Below are positions 28,198-36,420 of a stretch of DNA of 64,000 nt, piece by piece. Source of the DNA: Caulobacteraceae bacterium (lineage in GTDB: Bacteria; Pseudomonadota; Alphaproteobacteria; Caulobacterales; Caulobacteraceae); the NCBI GenBank assembly GCA_003164925.1, contig PLRV01000027.1, positions 1 through 64,000 of the forward strand, written 5' to 3'. The notes below the pieces were generated by a model. The model was not told where the DNA came from and ran no database searches. It saw nothing but the letters and a program-made list of their open reading frames with translations. Both the position numbers and the translations under genes were made by a program. Each line of letters opens with the position of its first letter. Position 1 is the stretch's first letter.

Positions 28198-28641
28198 ATG
28201 TGGAAGCGTCGGCTTTCAGTCGTGGTCGCCTCTATCGCGGTTCTAGCAAGCGCTACTGGCTACTTCATCTACTCGGATGGCGTAGAGCGTCCTCCTGATA
28301 TGGCGTTGCTGCAGAAGTTTGGCAGCCACACTGGCGCTTTTCAGAATGCGACTTGTAGGCTTGGCACACCGACGACCATTCCGAGCGAACTGTCGAAGCT
28401 GGGCGTTGATTTTATGTCGTGCGATTATGATGGGACCCTCCGGCTAGGGTTTAGTGGGAGCCACCTCGGGCTCGCGATAGGCCCTGGCTGGATAAAGGGC
28501 ATCACGCGCTTCACAGGCAGCCCCTCGCGGCACGGTCAGGTCGTTTCGTCCACTGATAATGCGAGCAAGCTTCCCGCCAATATCTATCTCCGGTCCATCC
28601 AGGAGGATTGGTACATCTTCTATCAGCGGGATGAGGACTGA
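28198..28641 (+). CDS. hypothetical membrane-anchored or exported protein
   Basis: The 147-residue protein has an N-terminal hydrophobic segment (about residues 7-24) that could be an uncleaved anchor or signal, then a soluble part with two cysteines (at about 53 and 75) that could form a disulphide outside the cytoplasm. I recognise no family. The gene is less GC-rich than its neighbours and sits alone between divergent parC and convergent recO, which would fit recent acquisition. I choose the ATG at 28198. Confidence 0.55.
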   Translation: MWKRRLSVVVASIAVLASATGYFIYSDGVERPPDMALLQKFGSHTGAFQNATCRLGTPTTIPSELSKLGVDFMSCDYDGTLRLGFSGSHLGLAIGPGWIKGITRFTGSPSRHGQVVSSTDNASKLPANIYLRSIQEDWYIFYQRDED

Positions 28642-28701
28642 AAGGCGCCCCCCCAAGGTCCGAGATGGGTCTTTAGCGCCTCCCGCCATCGGTCCACGCC
28701 C

Positions 28702-29433
28702 CTAAACCCTCCCCGCCTCCCGCAGCTTATCGATCATCCACACCCGCGCCGGCGGTAGCGGCCGATTGAGCGGCCCAAACACGAACTGTTCCAGGAAATG
28801 CCCGGTGAGGTTCAACCCTGCCGCCACATCGCCCGGCCCCAGACCCGCCTGGGCGCCCAGCAGGAAGGGCGGCAGGGGCAGAAGCTTGTCCTTGTAGGGT
28901 TCGCCGGCCTGACGGCTGACGGCGCGGCCGGTGCGGGGGGAGACCCACACCAGATCGTCCACCGTCCCGGTGGCGGCGCAGCGGCTAAGGTCCAGGCCGA
29001 AGCCCAGGTCCTGCAGCAGACCCGCCTCGAAGCGCACCAGGACCGCGGGCCAGGCCTCGATGGCCGCGAGCGCCGCGATGAAGGCCTCAAGGCCATAGAA
29101 GGCGCCGGGATGGGGCTCGCGCTCGGGCAGGGCGCCGGAGGCCACGGCGGCGGCGGCCGACAGGCCCATCAGGGCCAGGGCGTCGTCGAACAGGGCCGAG
29201 GGCCCCTCGCCCACCGGCTCCAGGGTCGCGGCGCCCAGCTGCTCGGACACCCGCGAACGGTAGCGCACGATCACCCGCGCGCCGGCCTGCAGGAAGGGCT
29301 TCATGCGCCGCGAGGCGCCGCCGGCCACATGGGCGGCGTGGCGGCCGTGCTCGGCGGTCAACAGCTCGATGATCGCGCCGGTTTCCCCGTGGGCGCGGGC
29401 GGTCAGGACGAAGGCGTCGTCCTCCCATTCCAT
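28702..29433 (-). CDS. recO: DNA repair protein RecO
   Basis: RecO loads RecA with RecR at gaps in the RecF pathway. The 243-residue protein starts MEWEDDAFVLTARAHGETGAIIELLTAEHGRHAAHVAGG, the typical OB-fold N-terminus, followed by a helical domain. The zinc-binding four-cysteine cluster of some RecO proteins is absent; only one Cys (SRCAATG) remains. It follows era by nine bases as the last gene of the pyrE-to-recO run. Confidence 0.93.
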   Translation of the reverse strand: MEWEDDAFVLTARAHGETGAIIELLTAEHGRHAAHVAGGASRRMKPFLQAGARVIVRYRSRVSEQLGAATLEPVGEGPSALFDDALALMGLSAAAAVASGALPEREPHPGAFYGLEAFIAALAAIEAWPAVLVRFEAGLLQDLGFGLDLSRCAATGTVDDLVWVSPRTGRAVSRQAGEPYKDKLLPLPPFLLGAQAGLGPGDVAAGLNLTGHFLEQFVFGPLNRPLPPARVWMIDKLREAGRV

Positions 29434-29442
29434 TAGCCGACC

Positions 29443-30411
29443 CTAGACATCGAAATCCAGCCCCAGGTCGCTGTACAGCCCCCGCTCCTCGGCCCAGTTT
29501 TCCTTGACCTTCACGTGCAGGAACAGGTGCACCGGGCGGTCGAAGATTTCCGCCAGGTCCTTGCGCGACTGCTCGCCGATCCATTTGAGGGTCTGGCCGC
29601 CTTGGCCCAGCACGATGGGCCGCTGGCCCTCGCGCTCCACATAGATGGTCTGTTCCAGTCGCAGGCCGTTCTTCTGCTCGGCGAAGGCGGTGGTCTCCAC
29701 GCTGGCCGCGTAGGGCAGCTCCTCGTGCAGGCGCAGGTAGATTTTCTCGCGGGTGATCTCCGCCGCCAGGAGGCGCGCGGGCATGTCGGCGCTCTGATCC
29801 TCCGGATAGAGCCACGGGCCCTCCGGCATGCGCTCGGCCAGGACGGCCTTCAGGTCGTCCACGCCGTCGCCGGTGGCGGCCGAGATCATGAACACCTGAT
29901 CGTAGACCTCCTCGTCGAACAGGGCCTGGCTGACGCCCAGCAGCGTGTCGCGGCGCATATGGTCGATCTTGTTGATGGCCAGGATCGCCTTGCGGCCGGC
30001 GCCTTTCAGCCCATCGACGATGGATTGCACGTCGTGGGCGGCGCGCCGGTCGGCGGCGCTGGGCTTGCCTTCCATCAGGGCTAGCTGGGCCTGGGCGTCG
30101 ACCAGATGGACCGTGACCTCGGCTCCTTCCGAACCACCCCAGGCGGAGCGGACCATGGCGCGGTCGAGCCGGCGGCGCGGGGTGAAGATGCCGGGCGTGT
30201 CCACCAGCACGATCTGAGTGCGGCCGGCCATGGCCACGCCACGGATGGGAAAGCGGGTGGTCTGCACCTTCTGGCTGACGATGGTGACCTTGGAGCCCAC
30301 CAGGCGGTTGACCAGGGTCGATTTTCCGGCGTTGGGCGCGCCGATCACGGCGGCGAAGCCGGCCCTGGTGGGGCTTTCTAAGGTGGGGCCTTCAGGACTC
30401 TGCTCGCTCAT
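29443..30411 (-). CDS. era: GTPase Era
   Basis: Era binds 16S rRNA and helps 30S subunit maturation. The 322-residue protein has the GTPase motifs GAPNAGKS (G1, about residues 24-31), VDTPGIF (G3) and NKID (G4), and a C-terminal KH domain ending VHLFLHVKVKENW. I choose the ATG at 30411, which overlaps the rnc stop codon by four bases; the long upstream frame is rnc read in another register. The rnc-era order is conserved across Proteobacteria. Confidence 0.96.
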   Translation of the reverse strand: MSEQSPEGPTLESPTRAGFAAVIGAPNAGKSTLVNRLVGSKVTIVSQKVQTTRFPIRGVAMAGRTQIVLVDTPGIFTPRRRLDRAMVRSAWGGSEGAEVTVHLVDAQAQLALMEGKPSAADRRAAHDVQSIVDGLKGAGRKAILAINKIDHMRRDTLLGVSQALFDEEVYDQVFMISAATGDGVDDLKAVLAERMPEGPWLYPEDQSADMPARLLAAEITREKIYLRLHEELPYAASVETTAFAEQKNGLRLEQTIYVEREGQRPIVLGQGGQTLKWIGEQSRKDLAEIFDRPVHLFLHVKVKENWAEERGLYSDLGLDFDV

Positions 30412-31097
30412 CGGCCGGCCTCTCGCTGTAATAGGGCCTGGGCGGCGAGCTTCTCGGCCGCCTGGCGTGAACGCCCTTCCCCATGGGCCGGGGCCACGCC
30501 CTCCACCTCCACCTGAATGCGGAACAGAGGGGCGTGGTCGGGTCCTTCGCGGGAAAGGATACTGTATTTGGGCAACGGTTTCTTCTGGGCCAGAGCCCAC
30601 TCCTGCAAGGTGGTCTTGGGATTGGCGGCGTCCAGGTCCAGCGGCGCGTCCAGCGCCTCGCGCCACAGGTCGAGCACCACCGCCTTGGCCGCCTCGAACC
30701 CCTGGTCCAGATAGACCGCGGCCAGCAAAGCCTCGCAGCCGTCAGCCAACACGGTGTCGTTGTTGCGCAGCCCCTGGGCCTTGGGCACGTCCATGGCCGC
30801 CTGCAGGCCGATGGCCGTGGCGACGGCGGCGCAGGATTCGCGGCTGACCAGATAGGCGTAGCGCCTGGCCAGGATCTCCGGGCCGGCTTCCAGATCGCGC
30901 TCGAACAGAGCCTCGGCGACGACGAGACCCAGCACGCGGTCACCCAGGAATTCCAGGCGCTCGTTATGCAGCACGCCATTGCGTCCCAGGCCAAGCTTGG
31001 AGGCGTGGGTCAAGGCGCGATCAAGCAGGGCCCGGTCCCGGAAGGACAGGCCTAGCCGGTGCTCAAGGGCGGCGATCGCGGCGGCCCTGGAGCTCAT
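30408..31097 (-). CDS. rnc: ribonuclease III
   Basis: RNase III cuts double-stranded RNA in rRNA and mRNA processing. The 229-residue protein has the catalytic signature HNERLEFLGDRVL (residues 44-56) with Glu46 and Asp53, and a C-terminal double-stranded-RNA-binding domain (about 155-226). It overlaps era by four bases and follows lepB by ten. Confidence 0.97.
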   Translation of the reverse strand: MSSRAAAIAALEHRLGLSFRDRALLDRALTHASKLGLGRNGVLHNERLEFLGDRVLGLVVAEALFERDLEAGPEILARRYAYLVSRESCAAVATAIGLQAAMDVPKAQGLRNNDTVLADGCEALLAAVYLDQGFEAAKAVVLDLWREALDAPLDLDAANPKTTLQEWALAQKKPLPKYSILSREGPDHAPLFRIQVEVEGVAPAHGEGRSRQAAEKLAAQALLQREAGR

Positions 31098-31107
31098 GCC
31101 GGCCGCG

Positions 31108-31887
31108 TCAATGCAGAATGTGGAAGAAGCGGCTGGGCCGCGCGTTCAGAACCCAGGTCCAGGGTAGGAACAGCGACGCGCCCTTACCCCAGGACACCAG
31201 GATCAGCTGCGCCTTGCCTTCCAGGTTCTCCGCCGGGACGAAGCCTACGCCGTCGTTATCGGGCGAAAACCGGCTATCCAGGGAGTTGTCCCGGTTGTCG
31301 CCCATGAAGAAATACTCGCCCTTGGGCACCATGAACGGGTCGGTATTCTCGGCCGGGTCATCCGGATTGACCTGATAGGTGGTGTAGGTCTTCCCGTTGG
31401 ACATGGTCTCGACCAGCTTGTCCGCGGTCTGCTGGAAGCCGCCGATGTCGATGCTGGCGGTCCCGGTCCGCTGTTGCGGGATGGGCTGTCCGTTGATGAA
31501 CACGGTTCCATGACGCACCTGGACGGTATCGCCCGGCAGGCCGATCAGACGCTTGATGTAGTCCATGCGCGGATCGCGAGGCAGCTTGAACACGATGATG
31601 TCGCCGCGGGCGGGCTCATGCATGAACAGCCGACCGTGCGAAATGGGCGGGCTGATCGGCAAGGAGTAGCGCGACAAGCCATAGCTGTACTTGGAGACGA
31701 TGATGTAGTCGCCCTCCAGCAGCGTCGGCTCCATGGAGGCCGAGGGGATGGTGAAGGGCTGAAACAGAACCACCCGCAGCACCAGGGCGATCAGCAAGGC
31801 ATAGATGATGGTCTTGCCGATCTCGATCAGTTCGCCGTTTGCACGGGCGCGAACGGAGGCCGATCCGGTCTTGCTGTCGGTGGACAT
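31108..31887 (-). CDS. lepB: signal peptidase I
   Basis: LepB removes signal peptides of exported proteins on the periplasmic side. The 259-residue protein has one N-terminal membrane segment (about 24-42), catalytic Ser51 in PSASMEP, catalytic Lys112 in DYIKRLIGLPGD, and the GDNRDNSLDSR box. I choose the ATG at 31887 (MSTDSK), two codons after another ATG. It is encoded with rnc and era, the usual lepB-rnc-era order. Confidence 0.97.
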   Translation of the reverse strand: MSTDSKTGSASVRARANGELIEIGKTIIYALLIALVLRVVLFQPFTIPSASMEPTLLEGDYIIVSKYSYGLSRYSLPISPPISHGRLFMHEPARGDIIVFKLPRDPRMDYIKRLIGLPGDTVQVRHGTVFINGQPIPQQRTGTASIDIGGFQQTADKLVETMSNGKTYTTYQVNPDDPAENTDPFMVPKGEYFFMGDNRDNSLDSRFSPDNDGVGFVPAENLEGKAQLILVSWGKGASLFLPWTWVLNARPSRFFHILH

Positions 31888-31989
31888 GAACAACAGTTCT
31901 CATAAAGCGGCGCCGGCATTCCGGGCAGACGGTTCTTGCTAGTCGTTCGGCGGCTTCACGGCAAGCCGGAGCGCGCAGGAGCGAGCGTC

Positions 31990-32394
31990 CTAATCGGGGA
32001 GCGGCAGCGCCTCGATGATGACAAACGCCTGGGCGTAGGGATGGTCGTCGGTCAGGCTGACATGGATATTGGCCCGCGTTCCGGGGGGGATCAGGGCGGC
32101 CAGGCGCACGGCCGCCCCGCCGGTCAGGCGCATGGCGGGCTGGCCGGAAGGGGCGTTGACCACTTCCATGTCGCGCCAGAACACGCCGGCGCGAATGCCG
32201 GTGCCCAGGGCTTTGGAGCAGGCCTCCTTGGCCGCGAAACGCTTGGCGTAGCTGGCGGCGCGGTCGCCTCTGCGCTCGGCGCGCATTTTCTCGCCATCGG
32301 TGAAGATCCGGTTGGTGAAGCGGTCGCCGAACCGCTCCAGCGTGGCCTGGATGCGGCGGATGTCGGCGAGGTCCGAGCCGATCCCGACTATCAT
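31990..32394 (-). CDS. acpS: holo-ACP synthase
   Basis: AcpS attaches phosphopantetheine to acyl carrier protein. The 134-residue protein has the typical [15 protein letters not shown] start with the Mg-binding Asp8, and [16 protein letters not shown] with the second Mg ligand Glu. I choose the ATG at 32394, which overlaps the pdxJ stop codon by four bases. Confidence 0.96.
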   Translation of the reverse strand: MIVGIGSDLADIRRIQATLERFGDRFTNRIFTDGEKMRAERRGDRAASYAKRFAAKEACSKALGTGIRAGVFWRDMEVVNAPSGQPAMRLTGGAAVRLAALIPPGTRANIHVSLTDDHPYAQAFVIIEALPLPD

Positions 32395-33158
32395 GGATAG
32401 GCCACATTGAGGTCGCGCGCCGCGTCCATCAAAAGCCGCATACGGGCGATGGCGGCCGGCAGGCCCGTGAAGATCGCTTCGCCGATGAGAAAATGGCCGA
32501 TGTTCAGCTCCGTCAGTTGCAGGATCTGCGCGACCGGACCCACGCTGTCGTAGTCGATGCCGTGGCCTGCGTGCACCTCCAGCCCCCGGCGTGAGGCGTC
32601 GATCGCTGCCTCCTTGAGCTGGAGCAGCAGGCGAAAGGCCTGATCCCCACGGCCTTCCTTGACCGCGTCGCAATAGGCGCCGGTGTGCAATTCCACCACC
32701 TGCGCGCCGATGGCCTCGGCCATCTCGATCTGCTCCGGCGACGGCTCGATGAACAACGACACCCGCACGCCCGCCTTGCGCAGGGCGTCGACCACGGGGG
32801 CGATCCGGTTATGGCCGCCGGCCACGTCCAACCCACCCTCGGTGGTGCGCTCCTCGCGCCGTTCCGGCACCAGGCAGGCGGCGTGCGGTTTGTGACGAAG
32901 GGCGACGTCCAACATCTCCTGCGTGACGGCCATCTCCAGATTCAGCGGTCGCCCGGCCTTCTGGCAAAGGGCCGATAGGGCGTCGATGTCGGCGTCGGAG
33001 ATGTGGCGGCGATCCTCGCGCAGGTGCGCGGTGATCCCATCCGCGCCGGCTGAAATCGCCAAACTCGCCGCGCGCAGCGGCTCCGGGTGGGTTCCCCCCC
33101 GGGCGTTGCGAATGGTGGCCACGTGGTCAATGTTGACCCCGAGGCGCAGGCGGCTCAT
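32391..33158 (-). CDS. pdxJ: pyridoxine 5'-phosphate synthase
   Basis: PdxJ closes the ring of vitamin B6 in the DXP-dependent route. The 255-residue protein starts with [19 protein letters not shown] (residues 4-22) and has [30 protein letters not shown] and [11 protein letters not shown], all hallmark loops. I choose the ATG at 33158, overlapping pyrE by four bases. The acpS-pdxJ neighbourhood is widely conserved. Confidence 0.97.
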   Translation of the reverse strand: MSRLRLGVNIDHVATIRNARGGTHPEPLRAASLAISAGADGITAHLREDRRHISDADIDALSALCQKAGRPLNLEMAVTQEMLDVALRHKPHAACLVPERREERTTEGGLDVAGGHNRIAPVVDALRKAGVRVSLFIEPSPEQIEMAEAIGAQVVELHTGAYCDAVKEGRGDQAFRLLLQLKEAAIDASRRGLEVHAGHGIDYDSVGPVAQILQLTELNIGHFLIGEAIFTGLPAAIARMRLLMDAARDLNVAYP

Positions 33159-33739
33159 GCCGAAAGCCTCCGGCTGCCTGGGTCCTGGATAGGGATGGCC
33201 GCCAATTCGGGTGGGAGTTGATCGGCCGGATAGGCGGGAACCTTCCAGGACGCGAGCGATACCAGCGGGGCCCCCACGTCGGCCTCGCCGCCCGAACGGT
33301 CGACGATGCAGCCGGCGCAGACCACCTCGCCCCCCGCGGCGCGAATCGCGGCGATGCATTCGCGCGAGCTCAGCCCCGTGGTGACGATGTCCTCCACCAT
33401 GGCGATCTTGGCGCCCTTGGGGATGGAGAAGCCGCGCCGCAGCTTGAACTGCCCCCCTTCCCGCTCGACGTAGAGCGAAGCCACACCCAATTGGCGGGCG
33501 GTCTCATAGCCGGGAATGATGCCGCCCACCGCCGGCGAGATGACCAGATCCACATCGGGCGCAACGGCGCGTATCTTCTGCGCCAGGGCGCGGCACAGGC
33601 GCTCGCACCGGTCCGGATGCATGAACACCAGGTTCTTTTGCAGGAACACCGGGCTGTGCAGGCCCGACGACAGAACGAAGTGCCCCTCGCGCAGGGCGCC
33701 GGCGGCGCGAAATTCGTCGATCACCTCGTCGGCGTTCAT
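33155..33739 (-). CDS. pyrE: orotate phosphoribosyltransferase
   Basis: PyrE joins orotate to PRPP in pyrimidine synthesis. The 194-residue protein has the PRPP-binding signature [12 protein letters not shown] (about residues 113-124) and [14 protein letters not shown] near the start. It heads the pyrE-pdxJ-acpS-lepB-rnc-era-recO run, most of whose members overlap by four bases or lie within ten. Confidence 0.96.
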   Translation of the reverse strand: MNADEVIDEFRAAGALREGHFVLSSGLHSPVFLQKNLVFMHPDRCERLCRALAQKIRAVAPDVDLVISPAVGGIIPGYETARQLGVASLYVEREGGQFKLRRGFSIPKGAKIAMVEDIVTTGLSSRECIAAIRAAGGEVVCAGCIVDRSGGEADVGAPLVSLASWKVPAYPADQLPPELAAIPIQDPGSRRLSA

Positions 33740-33811
33740 GGTCAGGTCCCCTGGCGGCGCAGTTCCCGCTGGCTAGACCCGAGCGGCGGAGCACGCAAGG
33801 GCAGTCGAGCC

Positions 33812-34117
33812 CTATGCTTTGTCAGGGTGGCGTCTCTTGGCTTTGGGCACGCTCTTCTTCAAGCATAAAAACACCACCATGCCCGCGGAGATCAGCGCAG
33901 CAGAGACGGCGAGTGTCGGCGCCGTGGTCCTGAAAAAGTAGGCGACCGCCGCGCCGCCGATAACCACAGGCATGACGACAAAAGCCAGCCGCCAATGCGC
34001 TCCGACAGCGTGCAGACGCAGCCCCACCCAAGGAAACCAAACGACGAAGCTAACGAAAAACACCAGCTTCAAGGTCGTTCTCAGCAGGCTCAGCTGCAGC
34101 AGGTTGCTGTCCAACAC
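33812..34117 (-). CDS. small membrane protein, function unknown
   Basis: The 101-residue protein has three hydrophobic segments (about residues 14-32, 43-62 and 66-86) and a basic C-terminal tail. I recognise no family. The IS1595-type element begins 31 bases upstream of the start, so its native promoter has probably been displaced or altered. Confidence 0.5.
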   Translation of the reverse strand: MLDSNLLQLSLLRTTLKLVFFVSFVVWFPWVGLRLHAVGAHWRLAFVVMPVVIGGAAVAYFFRTTAPTLAVSAALISAGMVVFLCLKKSVPKAKRRHPDKA

Positions 34118-34140
34118 CCAACCTACCGGGAATTATCCCC

Positions 34141-34148
34141 TTGACGTA
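34141..34148. repeat. left 8-bp target-site duplication (TTGACGTA)
   Basis: The same eight bases directly follow the right end of the element at 36353-36360. An 8-bp duplication is typical of IS1595-family insertion. Confidence 0.9.
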
Positions 34149-34171
34149 GGGAACTATATACTTGACGGAAC
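34149..34171 (+). repeat. left terminal inverted repeat of the IS1595-type element
   Basis: All 23 bases are the exact reverse complement of the right end at 36330-36352. It contains TTGACG, which may serve as the -35 box of the transposase promoter. Confidence 0.93.
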
Positions 34172-34190
34172 GGACGGCGGAGAATATCGT
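34162..34190 (+). promoter_or_regulatory. putative transposase promoter
   Basis: TTGACG (34162-34167), a 17-base spacer and TATCGT (34185-34190) form a plausible sigma-70-type promoter 22 bases before the transposase ATG. The -35 box lies within the terminal repeat, so transposase binding could repress it. No transcription data are available. Confidence 0.45.
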
Positions 34191-34212
34191 TACGGCATAA
34201 GGGATTGCCGCT

Positions 34213-35154
34213 ATGAACCTCACCGACAAAATCTTCCACGACGACGAAGCCGCTAGGCTCCATCTTGAGGCCCAACGCTGGCCCGATGGCGCGTATTGCC
34301 CGCATTGCGGCGAGTGCGAGAAGGTCACGCTGCTCGGCGGCGTATCCACCAAGCCCGGCACCTACATCTGCAAATCCTGCCGCACCAAGTTCACCGTGAC
34401 GGTGGGGACCATCTTCGAGCGCTCGCACATTGGCCTCGCCAAGTGGATGCTGGGCTTCCGCCTCATGGCGTCGAGCAAGAAAGGCATCAGCGCCCTTCAA
34501 CTCAGCCGCTCGCTCGACATCACCTACAAGAGCGCGTGGTTCATGGCCCATCGCATCCGTGAAGCGATGAACCTGGCCCCGGAAGGCCCCCTTGGCGGCG
34601 AAGGCAAGACCGTCGAGGCGGACGAAACCTACGTCGGCGGCAAGCGCTCCAACATGCACGCCAAAAAGCGCAAAGAGCGTGATCTTCACGCCGATCAGAA
34701 GCTGAAGGTCGTGACCCTTGTCGAGCGCGACGGTTCGGCCCGCTCGTTCCATGTCGCCAACGTCACGGCCAAGACCATCCGCAAGGTGATCGTGGCGAAC
34801 GTGAGCCGCAAATCCACGCTCATGACCGACGGCGCTAACGTCTATCACCGCGTTGGCGGCGAGTTTGCCGCCCATCGCTGGACCGACCACGTCAGCGGCG
34901 AATACGTCCGCCCCGGTGCCGTCCATTCAAACTCTGCCGAGTCCTATTTCGCCATCCTGAAGCGCGGCGTCATGGGGACCTATCATTCGATCAGCGAGGC
35001 CCATATGCACCGCTATCTGGCCGAATTTGACTTCCGCTATTCGACCCGCTCGGCCGTTGGCGTGGACGATACCGCCCGCACCAACGAAGCCCTCAAGGGC
35101 TCAACTGGAAAGCGCCTGACCTATCGGCGGATTGGTGAAGGCGCGCACGCTTAA
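34213..35154 (+). CDS. IS1595-family transposase
   Basis: The 313-residue protein has an N-terminal zinc ribbon (CPHCGEC near residues 29-35 and CKSCRTKF near 54-61), a helical DNA-binding part (RLMASSKKGISALQLSRSLDITYKSAWFMAHRIREAM), and an ISXO2-type catalytic domain. The first Asp is in VEADETYVGG, the second in TLMTDGANVYH, and the closing motif is HSNSAESYFAILKRG. No frameshift or stop interrupts it, so it is probably active. Confidence 0.95.
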   Translation: MNLTDKIFHDDEAARLHLEAQRWPDGAYCPHCGECEKVTLLGGVSTKPGTYICKSCRTKFTVTVGTIFERSHIGLAKWMLGFRLMASSKKGISALQLSRSLDITYKSAWFMAHRIREAMNLAPEGPLGGEGKTVEADETYVGGKRSNMHAKKRKERDLHADQKLKVVTLVERDGSARSFHVANVTAKTIRKVIVANVSRKSTLMTDGANVYHRVGGEFAAHRWTDHVSGEYVRPGAVHSNSAESYFAILKRGVMGTYHSISEAHMHRYLAEFDFRYSTRSAVGVDDTARTNEALKGSTGKRLTYRRIGEGAHA

Positions 35155-35223
35155 GCAAAAGGCTCGGAAGCTGAATCGACTCCGCAGCCGCGAGGTGAAA
35201 AAGTCACCCTAGCGGAGGGCGGA

Positions 35224-35682
35224 ATGATTGCTGCGATCACAGCGGGCCTTGAGGGCATCAAGGCGGCAACGGACCTCTTGAAGATCCTGAATGCTACCTC
35301 CACGCAAACGCAGATCAATGAGGTCAAGATCGGCCTCCAAAGATCGCTCTTGGAGGCCCAGGGCGGTTTGTTTGCGGCCCAACAGGCGGATGCGGCGTCC
35401 CTGGCACGCATACACGATCTTGAACGTCAAATTGCAGAGTTCAAAAATTGGGAAACTGAGAAGGAGCGCTATGAGCTTAAGGCAATCGGGCGCGGTGCCT
35501 TTGCCTATGCCCTGAAGGCGCCAGTGGAAAGCAATCAAGGGGGGCCGTGGTATTGCGCCAATTGCTTCGAGAACGGCAAAAAATCGGTCTACCAAAAACA
35601 GCCAGGCAACGTGGCCCGGTCGCAACTTGGCATCCCGACGATATATGAGTGTTCCGCCTGCCCCTCTAAGATTTCCCCCTAG
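35224..35682 (+). CDS. IS passenger gene: coiled-coil protein with C-terminal zinc ribbon
   Basis: The 152-residue protein has an N-terminal amphipathic/helical region (about 1-85) that looks coiled-coil, then a zinc ribbon formed by CANC (about residues 110-113) and CSAC near the C-terminus. I recognise no family. A good ribosome-binding site (GGAGGGCGGA) lies just before the ATG. It starts 70 bases after the transposase stop codon inside the element, so it moves with it. A nucleic-acid-binding role is possible but unproved. Confidence 0.75.
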   Translation: MIAAITAGLEGIKAATDLLKILNATSTQTQINEVKIGLQRSLLEAQGGLFAAQQADAASLARIHDLERQIAEFKNWETEKERYELKAIGRGAFAYALKAPVESNQGGPWYCANCFENGKKSVYQKQPGNVARSQLGIPTIYECSACPSKISP

Positions 35683-35810
35683 AGGATTTCTTGTCGGCCA
35701 CATCAGGCTGCACCTTGTGCGGCCTTGGCGGCGTTGCCAACGCGTTTTTGAGGCCGCGCTCGAACCGCTCTTGAACGCCGGGCTCGTCTTTGGGAGGGGG
35801 TTTGTCGGTC

Positions 35811-36290
35811 ATGGCCAAGCCTAGCGGTGATCCATTTCAAGACCTTTGTACCATGGTCGGGCTGATGACGCTCACCTGGGCTTGGGCGGAAACAACCCTC
35901 GCCTTGACCATTGGCGCAATCAACAAGACTGCCGGTCCCATTAAAGGTCATGTGGAACCGCCCCTATCTCTCAAAAACCGGGTCGCGTGCCTGAAGATTG
36001 CCTTGCGCGACATAGAGGTCCTGAAACCCCTTCAAGACGAAGGCCGCGCGCTCGCGAAACGCTTCGTTGAGCTTTCCCGCCGTCGCAATGACTTCATTCA
36101 TGGAGCCGCGTGGCAACATCATGAAGGCGGCTTCGAGGCGATGGGAATCGGGGTCTCCGCCGGGGATTACGCGATCAAGAACCATCGCTTCGATCAAGCG
36201 GATGCGGTTGGCCTCACAACTGAGGTCGCCAAACTCCAAGACGACGCGCTGGCATTCATGCTCGCGGTCATCATGGTTCTTGGAGGATAG
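35811..36290 (+). CDS. IS passenger gene: helical protein with HEPN-like RxxxxH motif
   Basis: The 159-residue protein is mainly helical and contains RRNDFIHGAAW at about residues 90-100. It includes R-N-D-F-I-H, the Rx4-6H pattern of HEPN ribonucleases and nucleotide-binding toxins. The first helix (WAWAETTLALTIGAIN) also fits a HEPN helical bundle. The assignment is an inference from one motif. I choose the ATG at 35811; a TTG seven codons upstream lies near a GGGAGGGGG stretch. It ends 39 bases before the right inverted repeat. Confidence 0.7.
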   Translation: MAKPSGDPFQDLCTMVGLMTLTWAWAETTLALTIGAINKTAGPIKGHVEPPLSLKNRVACLKIALRDIEVLKPLQDEGRALAKRFVELSRRRNDFIHGAAWQHHEGGFEAMGIGVSAGDYAIKNHRFDQADAVGLTTEVAKLQDDALAFMLAVIMVLGG

Positions 36291-36329
36291 AACGCCGGCC
36301 TGTCGGCTGTTGGCTAACGAATCTGCCAT

Positions 36330-36352
36330 GTTCCGTCAAGTATATAGTTCCC
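36330..36352 (-). repeat. right terminal inverted repeat of the IS1595-type element
   Basis: An exact reverse complement of the left end over all 23 bases. The right copy of the target duplication follows directly. Confidence 0.93.
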
Positions 36353-36360
36353 TTGACGTA
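36353..36360. repeat. right 8-bp target-site duplication (TTGACGTA)
   Basis: Identical to 34141-34148 on the other side of the element. Confidence 0.9.
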
Positions 36361-36420
36361 TTAAGAACAAAATAGCAACACCGCCACCCAATTCGCCCCT
36401 TTGACCGTGCGCCCGCCCCC

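Larger units (their letters stand above)
34149..36352 (+). mobile_element. complete IS1595-family insertion element with two passenger genes
   Basis: This 2204-bp element is bounded by perfect 23-bp inverted repeats (34149-34171 and 36330-36352; outer bases GGGAACTATATACTTGACGG) and flanked by the 8-bp duplication TTGACGTA. It encodes an IS1595-type transposase and, downstream on the same strand, two unrelated small genes at 35224 and 35811. Intact ends, intact transposase and an exact duplication point to recent insertion and possible activity. It lies between a small membrane gene and the polytopic protein at 36421. Confidence 0.95.
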
